DNA of 64,000 nt from Sphingomonas sanxanigenens DSM 19645 = NX02. Lineage in GTDB: Bacteria; Pseudomonadota; Alphaproteobacteria; Sphingomonadales; Sphingomonadaceae. Numbering within the stretch: the first letter of the stretch is position 1; every line of letters starts with the position of its first letter. The notes beneath the pieces were generated by a model, which ran no database searches, was not told where the DNA came from, and saw nothing but the letters and a program-made list of their open reading frames with translations. The DNA is taken from positions 2,040,520 to 2,104,519 of the forward strand of contig NZ_CP006644.1 in assembly GCF_000512205.2 (NCBI RefSeq), read 5' to 3'. The position numbers and the translations under genes were made by a program. Below, in pieces: positions 16,017 through 24,520 of this stretch.

Positions 16017-16829
16017 TCAGTTTTGCCTTTCGTCCCGCAGGCGCTGGCGCAGGCGCTTCACATAAGCGGCGTCCACCAGATCGTCGGGACCCAGATCGAG
16101 CGCGCAATTGGCAAGTGAGGCCAGCGTGCTGTCGCTCAGCCTGAAGCCGCGCGGGATATGTCCGTGGCTCGCCGTGTCATTTTCCCTGATCAGTTCGAAC
16201 AAGGCCTTGAAAAAGTCGGCCCGCGAGCCGCGTGAACCCGTCGTTGCCGCCCTGGTCAGCGGATCGGTGGCATTGGTGCCGGCAATGTCTGCATCCTGCC
16301 CGATCACCCGGACGATCTCCGCAAGGCTCGGCCAGTATTTGAGATCATAGCGGCTGCTCAGTGGCTTCAACTCATCCTTGAGATGAAAGCGGTAAAAGCC
16401 GTTCTCACGCGATGCCGCGCCGATCACATCGACAATATGATAATGGGTGTCGCTGGCGAACCCCGAAGTGTTCCCGATCTCGGAGCGCTCCTCAAGGAGA
16501 CCGGCAAGGTCCGCCGCCAGTTCGGCGATCTCGCGGTTGACCTCCTCGAGGCGGTTGCGGGCATCGCGGGCATCGGCCACCCGCTCCGGATTCCAGAACG
16601 CGGCGACATTGGTGACAATGCCGAGCATCGTCTCAATTCCATATGGCCGCGCGTGCAGCTTCTCATGGATTTCGGCATAAGCCTCGACCAGTTCGAGGCG
16701 CCGTCCGAGCAAGCGGTCGATGATCCTGTTTTCGCTCGGGAGGATCGCCTTCTCGATATTGCCGGCCTTGTCCGCGCGCAGGATATCCTCGCAAATCCGG
16801 GTGGGCTCGGTGGTCAAATCTGTCGCCAT
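16017..16829 (-). CDS. Hypothetical helical protein, 270 aa
   Basis: AGGAC lies 7 bases before ATG 16829. The protein has an N-terminal D-L-T-T-E-P-T-R-I, a long helical stretch (about residues 85-115: R-N-R-L-E-E-V-N-R-E-I-A-E-L-A-A-D-L) likely to be coiled coil, then an F-Y-R-F-H-L-K-D-E-L segment. No enzyme motif is visible. It is transcribed away from the plus-strand pair at 17.1-20.9 kb. It may belong to the same accessory block, but this is only positional. Confidence 0.6.
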   Translation of the reverse strand: MATDLTTEPTRICEDILRADKAGNIEKAILPSENRIIDRLLGRRLELVEAYAEIHEKLHARPYGIETMLGIVTNVAAFWNPERVADARDARNRLEEVNREIAELAADLAGLLEERSEIGNTSGFASDTHYHIVDVIGAASRENGFYRFHLKDELKPLSSRYDLKYWPSLAEIVRVIGQDADIAGTNATDPLTRAATTGSRGSRADFFKALFELIRENDTASHGHIPRGFRLSDSTLASLANCALDLGPDDLVDAAYVKRLRQRLRDERQN

Positions 16830-16970
16830 TCGTGAAGTCCTGTCATTGGTGATGCGACACCCTACCGCGGGCCGGAACAGAGTGTCGGCACCTGAAACGA
16901 GATTTTCTGCATCGCGCTCAGGTACGCGGCGAACATGTCCCTACGAAGCTTGCGCTGGAGATTTTCCATT

Positions 16971-17000
16971 TTGACATCCACCATATTCCTGCGGCTTTAA
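16971..17000 (+). promoter_or_regulatory. Possible promoter for the 17.1-20.9 kb gene pair
   Basis: TTGACA at 16971-16976 is a perfect -35 match. CTTTAA at 16995-17000, 18 bases on, is a weak -10. It lies in the 237-base gap between divergent genes, about 65 bases before the plus-strand start. The -10 is poor, so confidence is low. Confidence 0.35.
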
Positions 17001-17066
17001 GAACTTATCCGCTTCTGGCGCTTAGGTTCGCATGTCCTTCTCCTGATTTCTCCCACATGACACGGA

Positions 17067-18602
17067 ATGAGCCGCATGCGAGGGGCCATGAACCTGTTAC
17101 CACAATGGACCGATCGAGCAGACAAGCGTGGCCTTGATCCCCTCGGTATGCAGAATAGTGGCGTTCTGCTCTATCAGTCGTTGCTCCCCGGCATCAGCAA
17201 CGTCACACTGCGCATGCGCTATTATGGCTATTATTGCTGGTTGAGCGAAACCTACGCCCGCAAAGGGGCCACCAACGATTTCGAAGCCTGGCGTAGCTGG
17301 GTGCGACGCGCCGAGGCGCTCTACGCGCTGGTGTCGGCGCAGGCCGGCGAGACTGGGGTCGGCGGAATCGACTGGGCCAATCGCCGCCTGGCCGCCGCAG
17401 ACCGCATCGTCGATTTCGAAGCGGCTGCCTCGACCGACCCCGCGCAAGAACGTTATCTGCGTCAGTCGCTCGGTGTCTTCGGCGGCGCCTATTACAGCCA
17501 GATGGTCGAGATGGGCCTGTTCACCGAGAACAGGCACGGAATCCAGGTCGCGACCCGGGATCTGGGACGTCGCGCTGCCACGCTGTTTGCCGACGCGATC
17601 GGTCCAGACCTCGCGAAACTCCTGCGTGCGAAAATCGCCGATGCGCGCGTCAGCCTGCGCGAACTGGAACGGCTCGAACCGATCATACCCTCGGGCATCG
17701 GTTCGGACAGCGAGGAACGGCTCTTCTATGAAACGCTCTTGTTCGCCCGGGGAGAAGCTGCACAGAAAAGCGCCCCCAGTCGCGCCGCGACCCTCGCCCT
17801 TATCCTCGATACGGCGCGTGTCCGCGATGCATGTCCAGGCCCGGACCAGGTCCGGTGGCATCTGTTCGACCCGCCGCAGATCGCTCTGCCCGGCGATCTG
17901 GAAGCACAGCGCCTCAACTGGGAAGCCTATCAGTGCCAGGATCTCATGCAGATCGCTTGTGCCGCGCTCCTCGCCTGGGCCATCGCGATCATCAACAGCG
18001 CGCCCCAAGGGAGGTCGCTTCCCGAAATCCGCGCCGAGATCGTCGCGCATCTCGAGGCGCATGAGGATGGTGGCTTCTCGGCGAGCTGGCGCGACTTGCG
18101 CCTCGGCCTCGATTCCACGGACTTCGCCTATGAGGATGCCTGGGACCGATTGACCAGCGCGCGCGGCGCCGTGGCCGACAAGGCGGTTCAGGCGATCACG
18201 CTGATGGCGGCACTGCATCAGCGTATCGCCGATCGATCCGATCTTGCTGCTGCGGTCGCCGAGGGACTTTCTGACCGAGGCTCCGCTCATTCGCTGCGGA
18301 CAGAAAGCTTCTGGCTGGAGCAAAGGGAAGGGGAGGCCGTCATCGACCTGATCGCCGACTATATGCTCGAGCGCGTCGTTCGCCGGCATAGCTGGGTCGC
18401 CATGCAGAAGTTGCGCCGCCAGCGCGATTATACCTTTCTGTTCGAACAGCGCGAGGCCAGACTCGTCTATCTGGCCGCGTACCAGCCTGTCGCCACGACG
18501 CCGCGCCTCCAGCCGGCGATCCAGTTCCTGGCCGATATCCATCTCCTGGACGAGAATGGTCCGACAGCACGCGGCCTTGCGGCTCTGGAGGCAGCGCAAT
18601 GA
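17067..18602 (+). CDS. Unassigned protein, 511 aa, paired with a PLD-fold protein
   Basis: The start is uncertain among ATG 17067, 17076 and 17088. The protein begins near M-N-L-L-P-Q-W-T-D-R-A-D-K-R-G-L-D-P-L and carries an early Y-Y-G-Y-Y-C-W-L-S segment, then helical Arg/Glu-rich stretches. I see no Walker, nuclease or protease motif. Its stop overlaps the start of the phospholipase-D-fold gene (ATGA, 18599-18602), so the two are co-translated and probably act together. Its position in an accessory region beside nuclease-fold genes suggests a defence or DNA-processing role, which is inference only. Confidence 0.65.
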   Translation: MSRMRGAMNLLPQWTDRADKRGLDPLGMQNSGVLLYQSLLPGISNVTLRMRYYGYYCWLSETYARKGATNDFEAWRSWVRRAEALYALVSAQAGETGVGGIDWANRRLAAADRIVDFEAAASTDPAQERYLRQSLGVFGGAYYSQMVEMGLFTENRHGIQVATRDLGRRAATLFADAIGPDLAKLLRAKIADARVSLRELERLEPIIPSGIGSDSEERLFYETLLFARGEAAQKSAPSRAATLALILDTARVRDACPGPDQVRWHLFDPPQIALPGDLEAQRLNWEAYQCQDLMQIACAALLAWAIAIINSAPQGRSLPEIRAEIVAHLEAHEDGGFSASWRDLRLGLDSTDFAYEDAWDRLTSARGAVADKAVQAITLMAALHQRIADRSDLAAAVAEGLSDRGSAHSLRTESFWLEQREGEAVIDLIADYMLERVVRRHSWVAMQKLRRQRDYTFLFEQREARLVYLAAYQPVATTPRLQPAIQFLADIHLLDENGPTARGLAALEAAQ

Positions 18603-20950
18603 GGCTCGCCGACCGTCTTGGTCGCCGCGCCGGCCGGCCCTTCCACAGTGCGATTGCCACGAGCTTCGCCGTCGAGTTCGCCGCGGTCGAGGAAATCCTC
18701 CTGCCCCAGCTCATGGCAAGCGGTGCCTCCAATCTCCTCCTGATCAGCGATGCCCGGATGGCCGCGCTCGCCCTGTCCGATGGATCGACCCTTCCGACCG
18801 CGCTCGGCCGGGACTATGCGCTCTACAGCCCGCCGGCCGCCGACGGGATTTTCCACCCCAAGATCATCCTCCAGATCGGCCGCGACAGCGCGCGTGCTTT
18901 CGTGAGTTCGGCCAACCTGACCGCCTCCGGCCTCGCGGGTAACGCCGAAGTCGTGATCGAGATCGAGTGCAAGGACGAGGACAGTCCCGAGCGCGCCATC
19001 ATCCGTTCCGTGTGGCGCTATCTCGATACGCTGGTGCCGAAGATCCCATCACCCGCGCGCGATGCAATCCTGTGGGCACGGGAGCGCGCAGCATGGCTCG
19101 ATGGCCCCATCGCGCAGGATCTGCACGAACTGGAGGATGGGTCCGCGATCGCCTTCCTCCATGCACCGGGCGAAAGTGGCATCGCGGACCGGTTCGTCGC
19201 GCTGGTCGGCGATGCAAAGGTCCGGTCGCTTGTGGCGATAAGCCCCTATTGGGACAGCGATCTCAATGCACTCGCTGACCTGTCCCGCCGCCTGGCGCCC
19301 AAGCATATCATCCTGCCGATCGATCCAGTCGGCCACGAATTTCCCAAGGATGCTCCCTTCGCGAAGAAGGTGCGGATCGTCGCGCTCGACTGGCCGTCCC
19401 AGCGCTTCACCCATGCCAAGATCCTGATCGCCTCGACTCCAGAGCATGATCATGTCCTGCTCGGCAGCGCAAACTGCACGACCGCGGCATTAGGCCGCCC
19501 CGGCGCGGTTGGCGTCAATGCCGAAGCCTGTATCTATCGTCGCCTGCCGCGAGGGTCGGCGTGCGAGGCGCTGGGCCTCGATCGCTGGCTCGATGGCGAT
19601 GCGATTGATCTCGATGATCTTCCAGAACCCGTTGAGACTTCGCCCATACCGCTCAAGGCGATCGAGGCAGGCCAGCCCGGCGCCTTCGAACTCGAGTCCG
19701 GTCTGCTTCACTGGCGACCGTCACAACCCGACAGTGAGGGCGGGGATGTCCAGTTGCTCGATCGCAATGCCCGGCTCCTTGCCTCGATCGCGGTCACGGC
19801 CTTCCACCATGGTGAGCGCGCGCTGACGATCTCGATCGATCCGGCGGTGTATAAGGCCGTGCGCTTCGCTCGCGTTGCAGCAGGCGATGTGCTGTCGACC
19901 ATCGCGCATGTGACGCATCGCGACGCCCTCCGGAGCCGCCGTAAGGAAGTGGCGACCGGCAATGTCGCCCGGGCTCTTGCTCCTTTCACCGATGGCGCGG
20001 ACTTCGACTTGTGGATGCACCAGGCCTTCGAGACCCTGGCCCGGGCTGATTTCGATTCCGACCAGGATCACCGCAAGCTTTCCGCCGCCCGTCCGCAGGC
20101 GCGAAAGGCAGACGATGAGCCGGCCGTCCCCGTGTCGCTCAGCTATGAGGAGTTCACGCAAAGCCGGGCAAGCACGGGGCGGCAGGGAGGGCAGGGCGCC
20201 AACAGTCTTGCCGGAACCTACAGCGACAGCATCCGTGACTTCCTCAATCTTCTCTCCGGCCGGGGAGCCACGCCCGCCCCGGATGACGATTACGATCCGG
20301 AATTCGACGACCCACCGGAGGACGAGACCGGTGGGGATGCGGATGAGGATATCCCAGGCTCTGCTGCCGTTGAGCCTGCCACTCGGGATGAGGATGAACC
20401 TCGCCACGAGCCGATCGATGCCCGCCTCTATGAGCGGCACCTCGTCGCTTATGTCGACGGGCTCGAGGATGACGAGCCGCTCGGATCGAGCGATGTCCTG
20501 CGCCTGCGCTTCTGGATTCTCTTCCTGCTCTACAAGGCCCGCTGCACCGATCTTCCCAAAGGGCTCGACACATCCAGTGCCGCGCTGGCCTGGCCCCGCT
20601 TCCTCGTTCGCATCCTCGTCGGCTTCTTCTGCGGTCGCAAGCCGGCGATCACCCGCATCATGCTCGCGCGCGATTATGGCGCGATGCCGGTCGATTTCAT
20701 GGAATGCTGGATCACCATCCTTTGGAGTCTGGATGCGATCGAAGGATCGCTGTCGGGCCGCCCCAGGGACCGGGAGTTCCTGAAATATATTCCTGGCCTG
20801 CGGCAGCGCGTCATCTCGCTTCTCGGCCTCGCGCCAACCGAACTGAACGGTGAGGTCGCAACCGATGTTCGCGCCGGCCTCGACCGGTCAATCGGCATCA
20901 GGCTCGGGCTCGCCAGCGCCGTCTCCCGCCACGACATGCCCCAACCATAA
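18599..20950 (+). CDS. Phospholipase-D-fold protein with two HxK...SAN motifs
   Basis: The 783-residue product carries two PLD-type half-motifs: F-H86-P-K88...F-V-S-S-A-N106 and T-H272-A-K274...L-G-S-A-N292. Both together form the usual two-lobed active site of the superfamily, which includes phospholipases, DNases and restriction nucleases. Residues ~500-620 are low-complexity and very acidic (D-D-D-Y-D-P-E-F-D-D, E-D-E-T), a likely linker. The C-terminal ~170 residues are helical and unrecognised. It is coupled to the gene upstream. Its 3' end overlaps the convergent nuclease gene by 63 bases. In such a setting a nuclease is more likely than a lipase, but the target is unknown. Confidence 0.8.
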   Translation: MRLADRLGRRAGRPFHSAIATSFAVEFAAVEEILLPQLMASGASNLLLISDARMAALALSDGSTLPTALGRDYALYSPPAADGIFHPKIILQIGRDSARAFVSSANLTASGLAGNAEVVIEIECKDEDSPERAIIRSVWRYLDTLVPKIPSPARDAILWARERAAWLDGPIAQDLHELEDGSAIAFLHAPGESGIADRFVALVGDAKVRSLVAISPYWDSDLNALADLSRRLAPKHIILPIDPVGHEFPKDAPFAKKVRIVALDWPSQRFTHAKILIASTPEHDHVLLGSANCTTAALGRPGAVGVNAEACIYRRLPRGSACEALGLDRWLDGDAIDLDDLPEPVETSPIPLKAIEAGQPGAFELESGLLHWRPSQPDSEGGDVQLLDRNARLLASIAVTAFHHGERALTISIDPAVYKAVRFARVAAGDVLSTIAHVTHRDALRSRRKEVATGNVARALAPFTDGADFDLWMHQAFETLARADFDSDQDHRKLSAARPQARKADDEPAVPVSLSYEEFTQSRASTGRQGGQGANSLAGTYSDSIRDFLNLLSGRGATPAPDDDYDPEFDDPPEDETGGDADEDIPGSAAVEPATRDEDEPRHEPIDARLYERHLVAYVDGLEDDEPLGSSDVLRLRFWILFLLYKARCTDLPKGLDTSSAALAWPRFLVRILVGFFCGRKPAITRIMLARDYGAMPVDFMECWITILWSLDAIEGSLSGRPRDREFLKYIPGLRQRVISLLGLAPTELNGEVATDVRAGLDRSIGIRLGLASAVSRHDMPQP

Positions 20951-21988
20951 GGGCAACCTGCTGCCCTTGAAGTCCCAGTTGGCGAGCGGCGCGAACCATT
21001 CCGGCGCCGCCTCGCCGTGAAGCTGAATCACCTGGTCGCCATCCACCGTTTGTTCGGCAAAGTAGCGGCTGAAAATGCGGCTGGCCCAACCGATACCGTC
21101 AAACCCCTGATCCGATGGCTCTTCGGGATGCGCGAGGAACTCCACGCCGGAGATCGCCCCGCCATCCATGCGCGCCACCGGTTCCTCGATCGACCAATCC
21201 CCGAACATGAACAGGATCTGCGCCAGCCTGAGATCCCTCGGGTCGGTCAGCTCAGTGTCCCCGCTGAACATCCGCGCGGCACCGATGATGAACTGCGCCA
21301 ATCCCTGTGCGCTGAGGGATTTCGGCATCGCCTGGTCTGCATCCAGAACCAGCCGGAGCGGCGACCGCGTCATGATGATCACCTCACCGAGCCGCCCGAA
21401 GTCGTTCGCCATCACCGCGTCCTGCATGGAAACACGAAGGCCCCCGTCCGCGCGGCGGAACCGATCGGGCGAGATCACCGTCCAGATGTTCCAGAGCGAC
21501 CAGAAGATCGCCAGCTTGAGCGGCGTGCCGACCATATCCGCATAGGCCTGAAGCGACCCGAGATAGGCCGCCGACATCGACGTGCGCTGCTTGAACGGCT
21601 TGCGGCAGCGGACATTCTTGACCTCGATCAGCCATTGCTCGCCATCGTCGAGCACCACCCGAAAATCCGGTGCACGCGCTGTGGTCGCGCCATGGACGCG
21701 CCCGATGTCCTCGGTCTTGAACATCCTGAAACGCCCGAGCGACAACACCGTCGCTTCGAACAAGCGCTCGGTCCGCGACCCATGGATCAAGGTGGCGTCC
21801 GACAGCGCCGCCGCGAGCCTGGGCCGGGCATCCGCTGTGAAACGGTCGATCAGCGCAGGATCATTGAGCGCGACCCGATGGCGCTGCGCGAATGCCGCCA
21901 GCGAAGCCAGCAGATCGAACGCCTTTGGCTGGGGCAGGTCCGGCGCGCTTCCTTTGGTCACAGGCGGTCCATCATGCTTCGCTCGCAT
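20888..21988 (-). CDS. PD-(D/E)XK-type nuclease-fold protein
   Basis: The start is the ATG at 21988 (M-R-A-K-H-D-G-P-P), since the open frame upstream is the antisense shadow of the next gene. The 366-residue protein shows P107-D108-F-R-V-V-L-D-D-G-E-Q-W-L-I-E122-V-K124, a good PD-(D/E)XK core. An upstream E78 (R-L-F-E-A-T-V-L) may be the helix-1 acid. The fold covers restriction enzymes and other DNA nucleases. It overlaps the upstream gene by 17 bases and the convergent PLD gene by 63 bases, so these genes are tightly packed. No methyltransferase partner is seen. Confidence 0.75.
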   Translation of the reverse strand: MRAKHDGPPVTKGSAPDLPQPKAFDLLASLAAFAQRHRVALNDPALIDRFTADARPRLAAALSDATLIHGSRTERLFEATVLSLGRFRMFKTEDIGRVHGATTARAPDFRVVLDDGEQWLIEVKNVRCRKPFKQRTSMSAAYLGSLQAYADMVGTPLKLAIFWSLWNIWTVISPDRFRRADGGLRVSMQDAVMANDFGRLGEVIIMTRSPLRLVLDADQAMPKSLSAQGLAQFIIGAARMFSGDTELTDPRDLRLAQILFMFGDWSIEEPVARMDGGAISGVEFLAHPEEPSDQGFDGIGWASRIFSRYFAEQTVDGDQVIQLHGEAAPEWFAPLANWDFKGSRLPLWLGHVVAGDGAGEPEPDAD

Positions 21989-22613
21989 CAAAAGGCAGGC
22001 TGATAACGGCCAGCGGCAGGGGATCGGCAAGGCCCCGGAAGCGCGTGGCGGCACGAATATAGCGGACCAGGTCGGACTGCCGGATCCGCACATGCTCGCT
22101 CGCCAAGGGCTCCCCGGGCAGCAGATCGAAATAGTCGGTCGCCATATCCTCCCAGAGATGGGGAGCCATGGCGCGGAGGCGATCACAGGACCGCCCCTCG
22201 CCATGGCGCACGACATTGGCGACCACGAACATCTCGGTAAGGACCCCGCCGATCGGGTCTGTCGCAAGGTCGATCCGTGCCTGCCGGGCACAGCCGGCGA
22301 GCAACGCCTCAAAGCCTTTCAGGTCAATCATCCGGGCCTCGCCGGCGTCATGAATCGCGCGCGCCCAGAGGCTCAATTGCCGCTCGAACACACCAGCCAG
22401 CGTCAGAGTGAACGCCTTGGCTGCCTCATTGCCCGTATAGTTGTCGACCTGCGCCGCGGCGCGATCAAGAAACTGATCGAGGGTTGTGGCTTCGCCTGTC
22501 TCCAGCACGGCATGGTGCGGCAGGCTTTTCATCACGGGAAGGATCACGCGCTCGAACAGCCGGCCAAGATTGGCCTCGAACACCCGCGGCAGTTGGTCCC
22601 TGTTCGACAGCAT
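21972..22613 (-). CDS. Hypothetical protein coupled to the PD-(D/E)XK gene, 213 aa
   Basis: GGAGAG lies 7 bases before ATG 22613 (M-L-S-N-R-D-Q-L-P). The protein is helical, with L-F-E-R-V-I-L-P-V-M-K and D-P-I-G-G-V-L-T-E-M-F-V-V-A-N-V-V-R-H-G-E. The last of these, V-V-R-H-G-E-G-R-S-C-D, might be functional, but no known motif fits. It overlaps the nuclease start by 17 bases, so the two probably form one operon. Family unrecognised. Confidence 0.6.
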   Translation of the reverse strand: MLSNRDQLPRVFEANLGRLFERVILPVMKSLPHHAVLETGEATTLDQFLDRAAAQVDNYTGNEAAKAFTLTLAGVFERQLSLWARAIHDAGEARMIDLKGFEALLAGCARQARIDLATDPIGGVLTEMFVVANVVRHGEGRSCDRLRAMAPHLWEDMATDYFDLLPGEPLASEHVRIRQSDLVRYIRAATRFRGLADPLPLAVISLPFDASEA

Positions 22614-22752
22614 CCACAAACTCTCCCATATGCGCGATCCGTTATGTCGAATGAAAATGAAGGAAAGGCACCGCCTTGCAAGTCACCATAGTCTTGCGGG
22701 ATCGTGAAATGATGTAGGCTGACCGCCAGACTTGGCTCGTGAGGGGAACTGT

Positions 22753-23292
22753 GTGCGTAAATCGGGAAGCAATGCGCATCGGGCGGCTTCGAAAAAGCCC
22801 TATAATGAACGGACCGATCTGGAGAAACTCCAGTCGCAATGGACCAAGCTCTCCGGCCTGCATGGGCGTGACGAACCCTCCGCCGCCATCGTGCGCCGCG
22901 CGACAGCCGCTGAGATCGCCGCCAACTATGCGGTGCGGACGGAATGGGCGCACAAGACCCAGTTCGACGCCGCTATCGTCGATCAGTTCCTCCGCTGGGC
23001 AAACGGCCTGCCGCTGAAGGTGGAGCGGTTGTTCGTCCCGATCTATTTCGCGACGCCGAAAACAAGTCCGGTCGCCAAGGCGCTCATCAAGTCCGCCGAG
23101 AAGATCAATGCGGTTCGCAACGCTGTCGTCCACCAGGGCTCCTTCAGCAGCACACAGGAAGCCGAAACGGTCATCACGGAGGCGAAGGCGTTCATCAACA
23201 TGATCGTCGGCCTCTCGATCGAGGGGTTCGACATCGATCAGAAAAAGCCGCCGGCTGAAGGTCCCATTCAGGCTACGGAGACACCGAACTGA
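22753..23292 (+). CDS. HEPN-like protein, 179 aa
   Basis: GAGGGGA at 22741-22747 lies 5 bases before a GTG at 22753, which I prefer to the in-frame TTG at 22732. The C-terminal half is helical and carries K-I-N-A-V-R122-N-A-V-V-H127, an R-x4-H motif as in HEPN RNase domains, with N following R as is common. HEPN proteins often act as RNA-cutting toxins in defence or toxin systems. The N-terminal region is basic (K-K-P-Y-N-E-R). It diverges from the nuclease operon with 139 bases between. The HEPN call rests on one motif and helical context. Confidence 0.6.
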   Translation: MRKSGSNAHRAASKKPYNERTDLEKLQSQWTKLSGLHGRDEPSAAIVRRATAAEIAANYAVRTEWAHKTQFDAAIVDQFLRWANGLPLKVERLFVPIYFATPKTSPVAKALIKSAEKINAVRNAVVHQGSFSSTQEAETVITEAKAFINMIVGLSIEGFDIDQKKPPAEGPIQATETPN

Positions 23293-23503
23293 GGGGGGGG
23301 ACCAGTCGGTCGAGGCCGCATCCCAAGGCGTTAGAACCTGCGCGGCATTCACGGCATTCATGAACTCATCATATGCCGACGCCGTCGTTGCTGGAAAAGG
23401 TATGCTGCCATCCCTAACTGGAACAAGGATGGAACATAACGCTCACGGTTTCCGGTGGATCGAACGCGTGAGGCATTGGGGCAGAGGAGTGCAGGAGTAG
23501 GCT

Positions 23504-24520
23504 ATGGAGGACATTGACTGGGACCATCTGCCTCCGACGACCGCGCCAAGCGTTCCGGTTTCAGTGCGCGGTTTCAGCGACCCTGATGTTGCGCGCAGGC
23601 TGGGTGAGGCGGTCGGCGAGGCCGTTATGACAGCCGGCTCCTTCTTCGATCTCTCGACCCTCGAGGGCGTGACGGTCGGCGTCGACTATGACGATGTCCT
23701 CGCCAGCATCGATCAGGGCATGGAAGGGCTGAAACCTCTCTCGCGGACGGACAATGCCGAGGTTCAGGGGGCCGCCAAAACCTGTCAGGTTTTACGTGAT
23801 GGCAAGGTGCTGAGCCATATCGCCCTTAATGCAGGACCCGTCTATGCCTTGATCGAGGGAGAGGATGCGAAGCCCGATGACCTGCGTCTGGCCGTCGGCA
23901 TCATCGCTCATGAGTGCGGCCATGTCGAGATCAACGCTCGTATGGAGGCGCTTGTCCCGGACGCGCGCCTCGGTTCGAAGATCGATGATTTCGAGCGCGC
24001 GGTTCTCTTCCAGATCGCCGATATCGTCTGGGATGAATATGCCGTTTGTCGCCTGACACACCGGCTTTCCCCGCGACAGAACGAGCAGCACGCCGAGACG
24101 ATCGTGACCGCCGTTCCGGGCGCACGCGCCCGTGCCAATGCCGCCATTCGCGCCTTCAGGCACCATGGCAACGACTATAGGGTGATCGGTGAGGCGGGCG
24201 CGGAGCTTTGTCAGCCGCTCAAGCTTGCCGCCTATCTGTTGGGTGGGATGGATGCCGCCGGCCTGAGTTGGACCGATTTTCCGGAGGCGCGTGCGGCCAT
24301 CGAGAGTGAGGGCTATGCCCCGCTTGTCGACCGAATGCATGCCATCTGCGGCGCACTCTGGGATGATCAGGACAAATGGAGCCCGGACAAGGACGTACTC
24401 GCGCCGCTGATCGACATCGGCCGTGACGCGTTTCGCGATGGGGGAATAGTCTTTGTCAAAGACCCCTTCGGAGCGTGGCGGATCCACGTGCCCCTGACCC
24501 CGCAGACCATGCCGGAATGA
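23504..24520 (+). CDS. HExxH-motif protein, possible metallopeptidase, 338 aa
   Basis: GGAG lies a few bases before ATG 23504. A central I-I-A-H136-E-C-G-H140-V-E-I-N fits the zinc-binding H-E-x-x-H of metallopeptidases. A third ligand may be an acidic residue further on (W-D-E-Y-A-V in I-V-W-D-E-Y). No signal peptide is visible, so it is probably intracellular, like the peptidases (ImmA/IrrE type) that cut repressors in mobile elements. The overall length and the rest of the sequence do not match that family clearly. Confidence 0.65.
   Translation: MEDIDWDHLPPTTAPSVPVSVRGFSDPDVARRLGEAVGEAVMTAGSFFDLSTLEGVTVGVDYDDVLASIDQGMEGLKPLSRTDNAEVQGAAKTCQVLRDGKVLSHIALNAGPVYALIEGEDAKPDDLRLAVGIIAHECGHVEINARMEALVPDARLGSKIDDFERAVLFQIADIVWDEYAVCRLTHRLSPRQNEQHAETIVTAVPGARARANAAIRAFRHHGNDYRVIGEAGAELCQPLKLAAYLLGGMDAAGLSWTDFPEARAAIESEGYAPLVDRMHAICGALWDDQDKWSPDKDVLAPLIDIGRDAFRDGGIVFVKDPFGAWRIHVPLTPQTMPE

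Noticed and set aside
17097-18599. 500-residue open frame antisense to the 17067-18602 gene
   Set aside because: It is almost the exact mirror of the sense gene and comes from the high GC content; the sense gene has ATGA coupling to the PLD gene, and the antisense one has no partner or start signal.
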